Source of the DNA: Sulfitobacter sp.
Lineage (GTDB): Bacteria > Pseudomonadota > Alphaproteobacteria > Rhodobacterales > Rhodobacteraceae
DNA: 8,359 nucleotides
Assembly: GCA_024636405.1 (NCBI GenBank)
Contig: JAGXHC010000030.1
Coordinates: 1-8,359 of the forward strand
Direction: 5' to 3'
Both the position numbers and the translations under genes were made by a program. How positions within the stretch are numbered: position 1 is the stretch's first letter; the number at the start of each line of letters is the position of its first letter. The notes beneath the pieces were generated by a model. That model was given only the letters and a program-made list of their open reading frames with translations, ran no database searches and was not told where the DNA came from. Positions 1 to 6,823 of this stretch are shown here, one piece after another.

Positions 1-2370
1 GAACAGCTTTACTTCGATCGTGTGTCCGCCAAGATTGAAATCTGAGGTTGTTTCAGCGCCACCATTGCCGCCCATGGCGAGTTCTTGGCGCAGTTGTGCA
101 ACCTCGTTGACCAATGCACGGCGTTCATCAAGCAACGCCCTAACGCGGTCAGGGACATCACCCGGCGCAGTTTTCAGCTCTGACGCCACATGGCTCAGCG
201 TCGCTTCCTGCGCCCGCAACCAGGACAATGCCTCCTGCCCTGTCAGCGCTTCGATCCGCCGCACGCCCGCGCTGCTGGCGCTGTCACCAAGCAGTACAAA
301 TGCACCGATATCGCCGGTCTGGCGGACATGGGTGCCACCGCAAAGTTCCAGCGAATACGTCGCCTTGTCAGCCCCCTTGCCGGACCCTTCCTGACGGCCC
401 ATGATCACCACGCGGACCTCATCGCCGTATTTCTCACCGAACAGCGCCTGCGCACCGATGGCGCGGGCATCGTCGGGGGTCATAATCCGGGTCTCCACCG
501 GAGCGTTCTGACGGATGTAGGCATTGACCTGCTGCTCCACCTTCCCAAGCTCTTCGCGGCCTAACGCTTTCGAGTGACTGAAATCAAAGCGCAGCCGATC
601 CGCCGCATTCAGCGATCCGCGCTGTGATACGTGATCGCCAAGCGCACCGCGCAGTGCCTCATGAAGCAGGTGCGTGGCGGAGTGATTGGCGCGGATGGCG
701 CTGCGGCGGTCATGATCCACCTGCAAAACAGCGGCCTGGCCCATCGAAATGGCGCCGTGCGACACTTTGCCGATGTGCATGAAAACCCCGGCCGTCTTAC
801 GGGTGTCGGTGACATCAAAGGTGCCGGTATCGGTGCGAATTGTGCCGGTATCGCCAACCTGCCCACCGGATTCCGCGTAAAATGGCGTCTGGTTCAATGC
901 AATGTGGACCGTGTCCCCCGCATTCGCCGTATCCGTTTGATCGGCCCCCATGACGATACCGACGATCTGACCTTCAGCGGTTTCGGTCTCATAGCCAAGG
1001 AAATCAGTGGTGCCGTGATTTTCCGCCACATCAAACCATACGGTGGCGTCCGCCGCCTCCCCCGAACCGGACCAGGCTGCGCGGGCCTTGGCCTTTTGGG
1101 CGGCCATTGCGGTGTCAAACCCTTCGGTATCTACAGCGCGGCCTTTTTCACGCAGCGCGTCTTGGGTCAGATCCAGCGGGAAACCGAACGTGTCGTAAAG
1201 CTTGAACGCGGCCGCACCCGGCAGATTGCTGTCTTCGGGAAGCCGCTCCAATTCTTCGTCCAAAAGCTTGAGACCACGCTCAAGCGTCTGTTTGAAACGG
1301 GTTTCTTCCAACAACAGGGTTTCAGTGATCAGCGCCTGCGCCTGCCCCAATTCCGGATATGCCGCCCCCATCTGACGCACCAGTGCAGGCACCAGTTGAT
1401 GCATAAGCGGATCCTTGATGCCCAGCAGATGCGCGTGCCGCATCGCGCGCCGCATGATCCGGCGCAACACATAGCCCCGACCATCATTGGACGGCATGAC
1501 CCCATCCGCAATCAGAAAAGAAGTTGAACGCAGGTGGTCCGCGATCACGCGGTGGTGGGTTTTGCCCGGCCCATCAGGTTCAGTGTGGCTGGCGTGTGCG
1601 CTGGCTTCGATCAGGTTGCGCATCAGATCGGTAGCATAATTGTCATTTGTGCCCTGCAACAAGGCGGCAACGCGTTCGATTCCCATGCCGGTGTCGATGC
1701 TCTGGGCGGCCAATTCTTTGCGGGTGCCGTCTTCGAACTGCTCATACTGCATGAACACGAGGTTCCAGATCTCGACAAAGCGGTCGCCGTCTTCTTCGGG
1801 TGAACCGGGTGGGCCGCCCCAGATGTGATCGCCGTGATCATAGAAAATCTCGGACGATGGACCACATGGACCGGTCGGTCCCATCATCCAGAAATTATCA
1901 TCTGTCGCGATGCGGATAATCCGTTCATCCGGCAGGTTCGCGACCTTCTTCCAGATCTGCGCCGCCTCGTCATCCGTATGATAAACCGTGACATAAAGCC
2001 GTTCCGCAGGGATTCCAAAATCGCGGGTCAGCAGGGTCCAGGCAAACTCGATCGCCTCTGCCTTGAAATAATCGCCAAAGCTGAAATTGCCCAGCATTTC
2101 GAAAAAGGTGTGATGGCGTGCGGTATACCCGACATTGTCCAGATCATTGTGCTTGCCGCCTGCCCGGACGCATTTTTGTGCGGTCGTGGCGCGTTTGTAA
2201 TCGCGGGTTTCCACGCCGGTAAACAGGTTTTTGAACTGGACCATGCCGGAATTCGCGAACATCAGCGTTGGATCATTGCGCGGCACCAGCGGTCCAGATG
2301 GCAGAACCGCGTGGCCCTGATTATCAAAATAGGACAGAAAGGTGGATCGGATATCGTTCAGCGTCTTCAT
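1..2370 (-). CDS. alaS: Alanyl-tRNA synthetase, 3' end cut by window edge
   Basis: Cytoplasmic class II synthetase that charges tRNA-Ala with alanine and edits mischarged Ser/Gly. The minus-strand frame is open from an ATG at 2370 to base 1, giving 790 codons; bacterial AlaRS is usually about 870-890 residues, so most of the C-terminal (C-Ala) domain lies outside the window. The N-terminal catalytic core is intact, including [14 protein letters not shown] (about residues 90-103), [11 protein letters not shown] (about 164-174) and the DTGMGIERV stretch (about 226-234). The editing-domain zinc motifs are both present: HSATH at residues 563-567 (bases 670-684) and CGGTH at 677-681 (bases 328-342), close to E. 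coli positions 564-568 and 666-670. A GGAAGG ribosome binding site (2380-2385) sits 9 nt before the ATG, which supports this start. It lies downstream of recA on the same strand but behind a terminator, so it probably has its own promoter, which I could not place. No frameshift is seen. Confidence 0.97.
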   Translation of the reverse strand, partial: MKTLNDIRSTFLSYFDNQGHAVLPSGPLVPRNDPTLMFANSGMVQFKNLFTGVETRDYKRATTAQKCVRAGGKHNDLDNVGYTARHHTFFEMLGNFSFGDYFKAEAIEFAWTLLTRDFGIPAERLYVTVYHTDDEAAQIWKKVANLPDERIIRIATDDNFWMMGPTGPCGPSSEIFYDHGDHIWGGPPGSPEEDGDRFVEIWNLVFMQYEQFEDGTRKELAAQSIDTGMGIERVAALLQGTNDNYATDLMRNLIEASAHASHTEPDGPGKTHHRVIADHLRSTSFLIADGVMPSNDGRGYVLRRIMRRAMRHAHLLGIKDPLMHQLVPALVRQMGAAYPELGQAQALITETLLLEETRFKQTLERGLKLLDEELERLPEDSNLPGAAAFKLYDTFGFPLDLTQDALREKGRAVDTEGFDTAMAAQKAKARAAWSGSGEAADATVWFDVAENHGTTDFLGYETETAEGQIVGIVMGADQTDTANAGDTVHIALNQTPFYAESGGQVGDTGTIRTDTGTFDVTDTRKTAGVFMHIGKVSHGAISMGQAAVLQVDHDRRSAIRANHSATHLLHEALRGALGDHVSQRGSLNAADRLRFDFSHSKALGREELGKVEQQVNAYIRQNAPVETRIMTPDDARAIGAQALFGEKYGDEVRVVIMGRQEGSGKGADKATYSLELCGGTHVRQTGDIGAFVLLGDSASSAGVRRIEALTGQEALSWLRAQEATLSHVASELKTAPGDVPDRVRALLDERRALVNEVAQLRQELAMGGNGGAETTSDFNLGGHTIEVKLF

Positions 2371-2449
2371 GTGTCGCGGCCTTCCGGGCAGAGGGGTCAG
2401 TTTTCAAATAGCCCTGCGCCTGCGCACTGTCCACCGCCAGCATTAACGA

Positions 2450-2480
2450 AAAAGGGCGCGCCGGATGGGCGCGCCCTTTT
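2450..2480 (-). terminator. Rho-independent terminator of recA
   Basis: A perfect 13-bp stem, AAAAGGGCGCGCC (2450-2462) pairing with GGCGCGCCCTTTT (2468-2480), closes a 5-nt loop. Read on the minus strand, the hairpin starts 65 nt after the recA stop and ends in a run of five T residues, as an intrinsic terminator should. The stem also carries a T run in the plus direction, so it could act both ways, but no plus-strand gene precedes it here. It separates recA from alaS. Confidence 0.9.
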
Positions 2481-2545
2481 CAGGATAATGTCATTTACGT
2501 TTCACCGCCACGGATCAGTCCATGCTGACACCCGCGACAGGCGCA

Positions 2546-3616
2546 TCACGCCTCAAGAATGTCGGCATCGCTCGCATCAGAGCCATTAGAATCAAGCCCG
2601 TGCGCGGCCCTGATCTTGTCCTCGATCTCTATCGCCATCGCGCTGTGTTCCTTTAAGAACGTCTTCGCATTCTCACGGCCCTGCCCGATCCGTTCGTCAC
2701 CATAGCTGAACCAGGAACCGGATTTATCGACGACACCGGCCTTTACGCCCAGATCCAGCAACTCGCCCATCTTGGAGATACCTTCGCCATACATGATGTC
2801 GAATTCGACCTGCTTGAAAGGTGCTGCAACCTTGTTCTTCACGACCTTGACGCGGGTGGCATTGTCGACAACCTCATCACGGTCCTTGAGTGCGCCGATG
2901 CGACGGATGTCCAGACGCACCGAAGAATAGAATTTCAGCGCGTTACCGCCCGACGTGGTTTCGGGCGAGCCAAACATGACGCCGATCTTCATACGAATCT
3001 GGTTTATGAAGATAACCATGCAGTTGGACCGGCTGATGGACCCGGTCAGCTTGCGCATTGCCTGGCTCATCAGGCGCGCCTGAACGCCGACGGAGCTGTC
3101 GCCCATCTCACCCTCAAGCTCCGACTTCGGCGTGAGCGCGGCAACGGAATCGACCACCACCATGTTGACAGCACCGGACCGCACCAGCGTGTCAGTGATC
3201 TCAAGCGCCTGTTCACCGGTGTCCGGCTGCGAAATCAGCAGCTCGTCAATATCAACGCCCAGCTTCTTGGCATATTGCGGGTCCAGCGCATGTTCCGCGT
3301 CCACAAAGGCGCAGACGCCACCTTTTTTCTGCTGTTCTGCAACACAATGCAGTGTCAACGTCGTTTTACCCGACGATTCGGGACCGTAAATCTCGATGAT
3401 GCGTCCCATCGGCAATCCGCCGATGCCAAGCGCGATATCCAGCCCGAGCGACCCGGTGGAGCTTGAAGTGATATCCTGAAAGGCACCCGCCGCGCCAAGC
3501 TTCATGATAGAACCCTTGCCGAACTGACGTTCGATCTGCGCCAGCGCGCTATCGAGCGCCTTTTGCTTTTCTGCGGTTTTTTTGCTGTCCATTGTCAAAA
3601 GATCTGCCGTTGCCAT
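2546..3616 (-). CDS. recA: Recombinase RecA
   Basis: RecA forms ATP-dependent filaments on single-stranded DNA, catalyses strand exchange in homologous recombination and stimulates LexA self-cleavage in the SOS response. The chosen product is 356 residues, normal for the family. Walker A is GPESSGKTT (residues 78-86, K84), the catalytic Glu is E108 in DAEHA, and Walker B is VVVDS (153-157). DNA-binding loop L1 lies near [15 protein letters not shown] (168-182) and loop L2 near 207-222 ([16 protein letters not shown]). The C-terminal tail is acidic ([11 protein letters not shown]), as usual. The frame stays open 20 codons further upstream to 3676, but the start at 3616 is preferred: it gives MATADLL..., which I recall as typical of Rhodobacterales RecA, and it has AAGGGAG 9 nt upstream. 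The longer start would also place coding sequence close to the SOS box and promoter. Monocistronic, closed by the terminator at 2450-2480. Confidence 0.98.
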   Translation of the reverse strand: MATADLLTMDSKKTAEKQKALDSALAQIERQFGKGSIMKLGAAGAFQDITSSSTGSLGLDIALGIGGLPMGRIIEIYGPESSGKTTLTLHCVAEQQKKGGVCAFVDAEHALDPQYAKKLGVDIDELLISQPDTGEQALEITDTLVRSGAVNMVVVDSVAALTPKSELEGEMGDSSVGVQARLMSQAMRKLTGSISRSNCMVIFINQIRMKIGVMFGSPETTSGGNALKFYSSVRLDIRRIGALKDRDEVVDNATRVKVVKNKVAAPFKQVEFDIMYGEGISKMGELLDLGVKAGVVDKSGSWFSYGDERIGQGRENAKTFLKEHSAMAIEIEDKIRAAHGLDSNGSDASDADILEA

Positions 3617-3625
3617 GATGCCTGG

Positions 3626-3632
3626 CTCCCTT
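3626..3632 (-). promoter_or_regulatory. recA ribosome binding site
   Basis: AAGGGAG on the minus strand, 9 nt before the ATG at 3616. It decides the start of recA in favour of the 356-residue form over the 20-codon-longer reading from 3676. Confidence 0.8.
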
Positions 3633-3681
3633 AGTGTCATAGTGGCGTACCGGCGGCAATCGCTGGTGTGGGCCACAGCCT

Positions 3682-3696
3682 GTTCTTGTAATGTTC
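3682..3696 (-). promoter_or_regulatory. LexA SOS box (direct-repeat type)
   Basis: The plus strand reads GTTC-TTGTAAT-GTTC and the minus strand GAAC-ATTACAA-GAAC, an exact match to the GTTC-N7-GTTC / GAAC-N7-GAAC operator known for LexA of Rhodobacter and rhizobia. It lies 65 bp upstream of the recA ATG and abuts the proposed -10 element on its downstream side, where bound LexA would block transcription start. The match and position are seen directly; LexA binding is inferred from the family. Confidence 0.88.
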
Positions 3697-3721
3697 TATA
3701 TGAGACTAAAAGTAGAACATT
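3690..3721. repeat. 9-bp inverted repeat over the recA promoter
   Basis: AATGTTCTA (3690-3698) and TAGAACATT (3713-3721) are perfect inverted arms with a 14-nt spacer. Each arm holds a GTTC/GAAC half-site, and the left arm shares its half-site (3693-3696) with the SOS box. The arms cover the -10 element and the 5'-most base of the -35 on the recA strand. It may be a second operator or an extension of LexA contacts; a hairpin role is less likely because it would not be fully transcribed. Confidence 0.6.
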
Positions 3722-3725
3722 TCAA
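3697..3725 (-). promoter_or_regulatory. Candidate recA promoter
   Basis: On the minus strand, TTGAAA (3720-3725) and CATATA (3697-3702) are separated by 17 bp, a good sigma-70-like arrangement in an AT-rich stretch. The SOS box follows directly after the -10. The predicted transcript would start near 3690 and carry a leader of about 75 nt. Predicted by eye only. Confidence 0.55.
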
Positions 3726-3794
3726 TCAATTTATTTACCACACCATCTTTTGCCTCAGTTGTTTAAGAAGTAGTTTACAGATCACCCAAATCTT

Positions 3795-3800
3795 GAGGGA
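3795..3800 (+). promoter_or_regulatory. Ribosome binding site for TTG-start gene
   Basis: GAGGGA lies 8 nt before a TTG at 3809. This spacing supports TTG as the start codon over the in-frame GTG two codons later (3815). Confidence 0.6.
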
Positions 3801-3808
3801 AATTCGAT

Positions 3809-4402
3809 TTGCTTGTGTTTTTTAAGGAAAAACTGGCCTTCCTGTCTGTCCCCAAGACCGGCACCACGGCCTATGAGACAGCGCTGGCGCCGCGCGCGGA
3901 CATGGTAATTTCGCAGCCGCCGATGCTGAAACATGCGCCGGTCTATCGTTACAATCGCTTTGTGCGGCCGATGTTTCTGAAAGTTTGCGATGTCGAGCTG
4001 GAGCTGATGGCGGTCATGCGCGAGCCGATCAGCTGGTTGGGCAGCTGGTATCGCTACCGGCGTCGCCCCTTCATGGAGGGGAAGGCAAACACTACCCACG
4101 GGATCAGCTTCGATGATTTCGTTCTGGCATATATGAAAGGCAATAAGCCGGGTTTTGCTGATGTTGGCAGCCAGTTCAGGTTCATGGAAAGCCAGCCAAA
4201 TGGTGTCGGGATCACCCATCATTTCCGGTATGAGGACCAGGCGAGGCTGCAAGGATTCCTGGAAGAGCGGCTGGGTGTCACACTGGCGCTGCAACGTGAA
4301 AACGTGTCTCCCGAAATGCCGCTTGGCCTTTCTGCTGACGTGGAAATGCGGTTCCGGCGCAAATTCGCCGATGAATATGATCTTTATAACTCGATCCCAT
4401 AG
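3809..4402 (+). CDS. Sulfotransferase-like P-loop protein
   Basis: A 197-residue protein resembling small bacterial sulfotransferase-family proteins, which transfer sulfate from PAPS to an acceptor. A 5'-phosphosulfate-loop-like motif is at residues 14-20 (VPKTGTT), directly after the first beta strand (LAFLS). A 3'-phosphate-binding-like motif is at 70-81 (MREPISWLGSWY, with R71 and S79), followed by a basic patch (YRYRRR). FRYED (139-143) and a terminal FADEYDLY segment also fit the family. No signal peptide or membrane segment is seen, so it is probably cytoplasmic; the acceptor cannot be told from sequence. I recall similar roseobacter proteins being labelled 'gamma-glutamyl kinase', which these motifs do not support. 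The start is TTG, backed by GAGGGA 8 nt upstream. It is divergent from recA, sharing a 192-bp control region, and convergent with cckA with a 10-bp gap and no terminator between. Confidence 0.8.
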   Translation: MLVFFKEKLAFLSVPKTGTTAYETALAPRADMVISQPPMLKHAPVYRYNRFVRPMFLKVCDVELELMAVMREPISWLGSWYRYRRRPFMEGKANTTHGISFDDFVLAYMKGNKPGFADVGSQFRFMESQPNGVGITHHFRYEDQARLQGFLEERLGVTLALQRENVSPEMPLGLSADVEMRFRRKFADEYDLYNSIP

Positions 4403-4412
4403 CGACTAAACT

Positions 4413-6746
4413 TTAATGCAACTGGTTCTGGACGGTTTCGGTCAGATCGGTGAGGGAAAACGGTTTCGGCAGAAAAACTGAGTTCGGGATCTTTGTCTGC
4501 TCGTCACTAAAGCTGTCTTCGGCATAGCCAGAGACAAATACGACCCGCACGCCCGGACGCGCTTTGAGCGCCTCACGCACCCAGCTTGGCCCGTCCATGC
4601 CCGGCATGATGACGTCGGTAACAAAGACGTCGATGCTCAGATTTTTATCCTCAAGTGTCTTGAGCGCCGCCTCCGCCGAGTCTGCCTCAAGAACAGTATA
4701 GCCGCGCAGTCGCAGGGCGCGGCTGGCAAATGCGCGCACAGGTGCTTCGTCTTCGACCAGCAGGATCACCCCGTCGGCATGTTTTGTTGTACCGCGCGGG
4801 ATAGCGGTTACAGGTTTCGGCTTGTCGATGACAGCGGCATCAAGCACCGGAAAATAAAGCGTAAAGCAGGTGCCCGAGCCAAGCGTGCTGTCCACAAAAA
4901 TGAAGCCTCCGCTTTGCTTGACGATGCCGTAAGCAGTTGAAAGCCCAAGCCCCGTGCCCTCGCCGGTTCGCTTGGTCGTGAAGAACGGCTCAAACACCTT
5001 TTGCAGTTTATCCGGTGCGATGCCGGTGCCATCATCGCTGACCAGCACGGTTACATAGTGTCCGGCAGGGACGGAAACACGGTCCCGTGTAAGTGGTGTC
5101 TCAAGTGTAATGCATTCGGTCACCACCCGAATTTCGCCGCCAGCGGGCATGGCGTCGCGCGCATTGACAACCAGATTCATCAGCACCTGCTCAAGCTGTC
5201 GCTTATCGGCGCGGATCGGTTGCAGCACCGGATCATGGCTGAGCGTGAGGGTTACCTTTTCGCCCACAAGTCGGTTCAGCAAATGGGTAAGATCCGCGAG
5301 CGTATCGCGCAGATCAAGCGTTTCCGGCCGCAGCGTCTGTTTACGCGAGAACGCCAGCAACTGCCCGACAAGAGCCGCCGCGCGGTTGGCGTTCTGATTG
5401 ATCTGCACCAGATCACCATAGTCGGCATCGCCCTGATCGTGCCGCAACAAAAGCAGATCGCAATGGCCTGAAATTGCCGTCAGCAGATTGTTGAAATCAT
5501 GCGCCACTCCACCGGCAAGCTGTCCGATGGCCTGCATTTTCTGGCTTTGGACAAACTGGGCCTCAAGCGATTTCAGTTCGGTCGCATCATTCAGCACCGC
5601 GATCAGCGCAGGTTTGCCATTCTCGGTAATGCGATTGAGCGTGACCTGTACAAACACCTCACGATCGGTCCGCGTCAGGCGCAAAAATTCCGACTTCTGC
5701 ACCAAGCGCCCCGCAAGCGTATCATTAAGCCAGTCCGTGATCGACCGGCCCAGCCCTTCCATCAACTGCGACAGATGCACACCATCCTGAAGCGTTACGC
5801 CGATCAAACCGGATGCGGTGCGGTTGAAGGACTGAACCGCCCCATCCGGTGCTACCTTGATCAGCGGAACGGGAAGATCCTGAAACACCTGCCATCCTTG
5901 ATCAGCGCCGGACCTTTCAGGCGGTGGCAGCAGATAAAGTGCGCGGCGCCCTGCCCCGGCTGTCACTTCTGCGACCAGTGCCATCTGGTTGCCATTGATC
6001 GTGGATATTTCGTTCGGCGCGCCGGGCGTGACCGGCATTTGGCTGAACAGGCGATCAAGGGATTTGACGCGGCTTCCGACCAGGGTGCGGGCAGCGTCGT
6101 TCATGAACAAGATCGCATTGCTCCGGCCCACCATCACCATCGGCAGGCTCTGGCCCTCCTGGGCGGCACGTATTGGCGCGCGCTCTGCCACATTTTCCAT
6201 GCGCCAGACAAATGCGTCTTCCATCATTTCATGCACCGAAAGGCGGATATGGCCCTCGCGTGTGACGATATCCTCGCGCGCGGCACCCATAGCCTCGGCA
6301 CGCGATTGCAAGCGAAACAAAATCCCGCCGGGATTGGCAAAACTATCGCTCAGCACCGCGGCGAGCGTGTCGTCGGCGCTGTCTTTGAAGCGGGTCTCGG
6401 CGGCAACATTGCGCGACTTGATCTTGCCATCGCGGTTGACGATAAAACTGGCTGCAGAATCCTTGGCAATAAATGACGCCACCACATCAAATTTGCCAAG
6501 CCGGTTTCTGCCTGCGCGCAGTGAAAGCAGCCAAAGCGCCAGCGTCAGCACAACCAGGGCCGCGGCGGAGGCGGCAGCCCCCAGCGCAATCATCCGCTGC
6601 GGCGCCAGCACCGCCAACGTACCCAGCACAACCGCCGCCACAATCAGCGAGGTCAGCCGACCACGCGCCCGGCGCGCCGCACGTATCAGGCCGGTAGTTT
6701 GTTGAACATCCGTCTGCAAATCACCCTCGGTGGTCAAGAATCGCAC
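4413..6746 (-). CDS. cckA: Hybrid histidine kinase CckA
   Basis: Membrane-bound bifunctional kinase/phosphatase that feeds phosphate through ChpT to CtrA (and CpdR), controlling cell cycle, motility and gene transfer agents in alphaproteobacteria. It has 777 residues, somewhat longer than Caulobacter CckA. In order: a basic N-terminal stretch; two membrane segments (about 33-49 and 52-76); three PAS-like regions (about 89-185, 202-270, 285-390); a HisKA domain with the phospho-acceptor H416 in GGVAHDFNN; an HATPase domain with N box MNLVVNARDAM (523-533), DDGTG (571-575) and GTGLGL (597-602); and a receiver domain with acidic pocket EDE (665-667), phospho-acceptor D711 in VTDVIMPGMDG, S739 and K761. 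All catalytic residues are present. The start is GTG at 6746, with an in-frame TAG three codons upstream and no clear ribosome binding site. A TTG at residue 10 (6719) preceded by GAGG is an alternative. A CtrA-type box lies just upstream. Confidence 0.95.
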   Translation of the reverse strand: MRFLTTEGDLQTDVQQTTGLIRAARRARGRLTSLIVAAVVLGTLAVLAPQRMIALGAAASAAALVVLTLALWLLSLRAGRNRLGKFDVVASFIAKDSAASFIVNRDGKIKSRNVAAETRFKDSADDTLAAVLSDSFANPGGILFRLQSRAEAMGAAREDIVTREGHIRLSVHEMMEDAFVWRMENVAERAPIRAAQEGQSLPMVMVGRSNAILFMNDAARTLVGSRVKSLDRLFSQMPVTPGAPNEISTINGNQMALVAEVTAGAGRRALYLLPPPERSGADQGWQVFQDLPVPLIKVAPDGAVQSFNRTASGLIGVTLQDGVHLSQLMEGLGRSITDWLNDTLAGRLVQKSEFLRLTRTDREVFVQVTLNRITENGKPALIAVLNDATELKSLEAQFVQSQKMQAIGQLAGGVAHDFNNLLTAISGHCDLLLLRHDQGDADYGDLVQINQNANRAAALVGQLLAFSRKQTLRPETLDLRDTLADLTHLLNRLVGEKVTLTLSHDPVLQPIRADKRQLEQVLMNLVVNARDAMPAGGEIRVVTECITLETPLTRDRVSVPAGHYVTVLVSDDGTGIAPDKLQKVFEPFFTTKRTGEGTGLGLSTAYGIVKQSGGFIFVDSTLGSGTCFTLYFPVLDAAVIDKPKPVTAIPRGTTKHADGVILLVEDEAPVRAFASRALRLRGYTVLEADSAEAALKTLEDKNLSIDVFVTDVIMPGMDGPSWVREALKARPGVRVVFVSGYAEDSFSDEQTKIPNSVFLPKPFSLTDLTETVQNQLH

Positions 6747-6767
6747 CCCATCTACACGTAAGAAGGG

Positions 6768-6782
6768 TTAAGCAGCCTTTAA
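6768..6782 (-). promoter_or_regulatory. CtrA-type binding box upstream of cckA
   Basis: TTAA-AGGCTGC-TTAA on the minus strand, an exact match to the TTAA-N7-TTAA consensus of CtrA, with one half-site extended to TTAACC. It ends 21 bp before the GTG at 6746. CtrA is the final target of the CckA phosphorelay, so this suggests feedback. Whether it activates or represses depends on the transcription start, which I cannot place. Confidence 0.65.
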
Positions 6783-6784
6783 TC

Positions 6785-6789
6785 GAATC
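6785..6789. promoter_or_regulatory. GANTC (CcrM methylation) site near CtrA box
   Basis: GAATC lies 2 bp from the CtrA-type box. A second GAATC overlaps codons 2-3 of cckA (6738-6742), so the box is flanked on both sides. CcrM methylates GANTC in most alphaproteobacteria, and methylation state controls some cell-cycle promoters in Caulobacter. The sequence match is certain; regulatory use is a guess, as GANTC also occurs elsewhere in the window (for example inside recA and alaS). Confidence 0.35.
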
Positions 6790-6823
6790 GCATTTTGCAC
6801 GCTTCAGTTGAGTATGGCTATGA

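Noticed and set aside
631..1527. 298-codon open frame on the plus strand
   Set aside because: It is antisense to the unmistakable alaS coding sequence; its translation is Arg/His/Gly-rich and shows no domain.
3617..3676. 20-codon upstream extension of recA
   Set aside because: It has no ribosome binding site, and the ATG at 3616 has AAGGGAG at good spacing and the typical amino terminus.
3782..4294. 170-codon minus-strand frame opposite the sulfotransferase-like gene
   Set aside because: The plus-strand reading carries recognisable motifs (VPKTGTT, MREPISWLGSWY) and a ribosome binding site; the minus reading has neither.
4403..4412. Terminator between the sulfotransferase-like gene and cckA
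   Set aside because: The gap is 10 bp with no hairpin; the convergent transcripts probably overlap.
5499..6476. 325-codon open frame on the plus strand
   Set aside because: It is antisense to cckA, which has all kinase motifs; the translation is rich in Arg, His and Gln, typical of a shadow frame.
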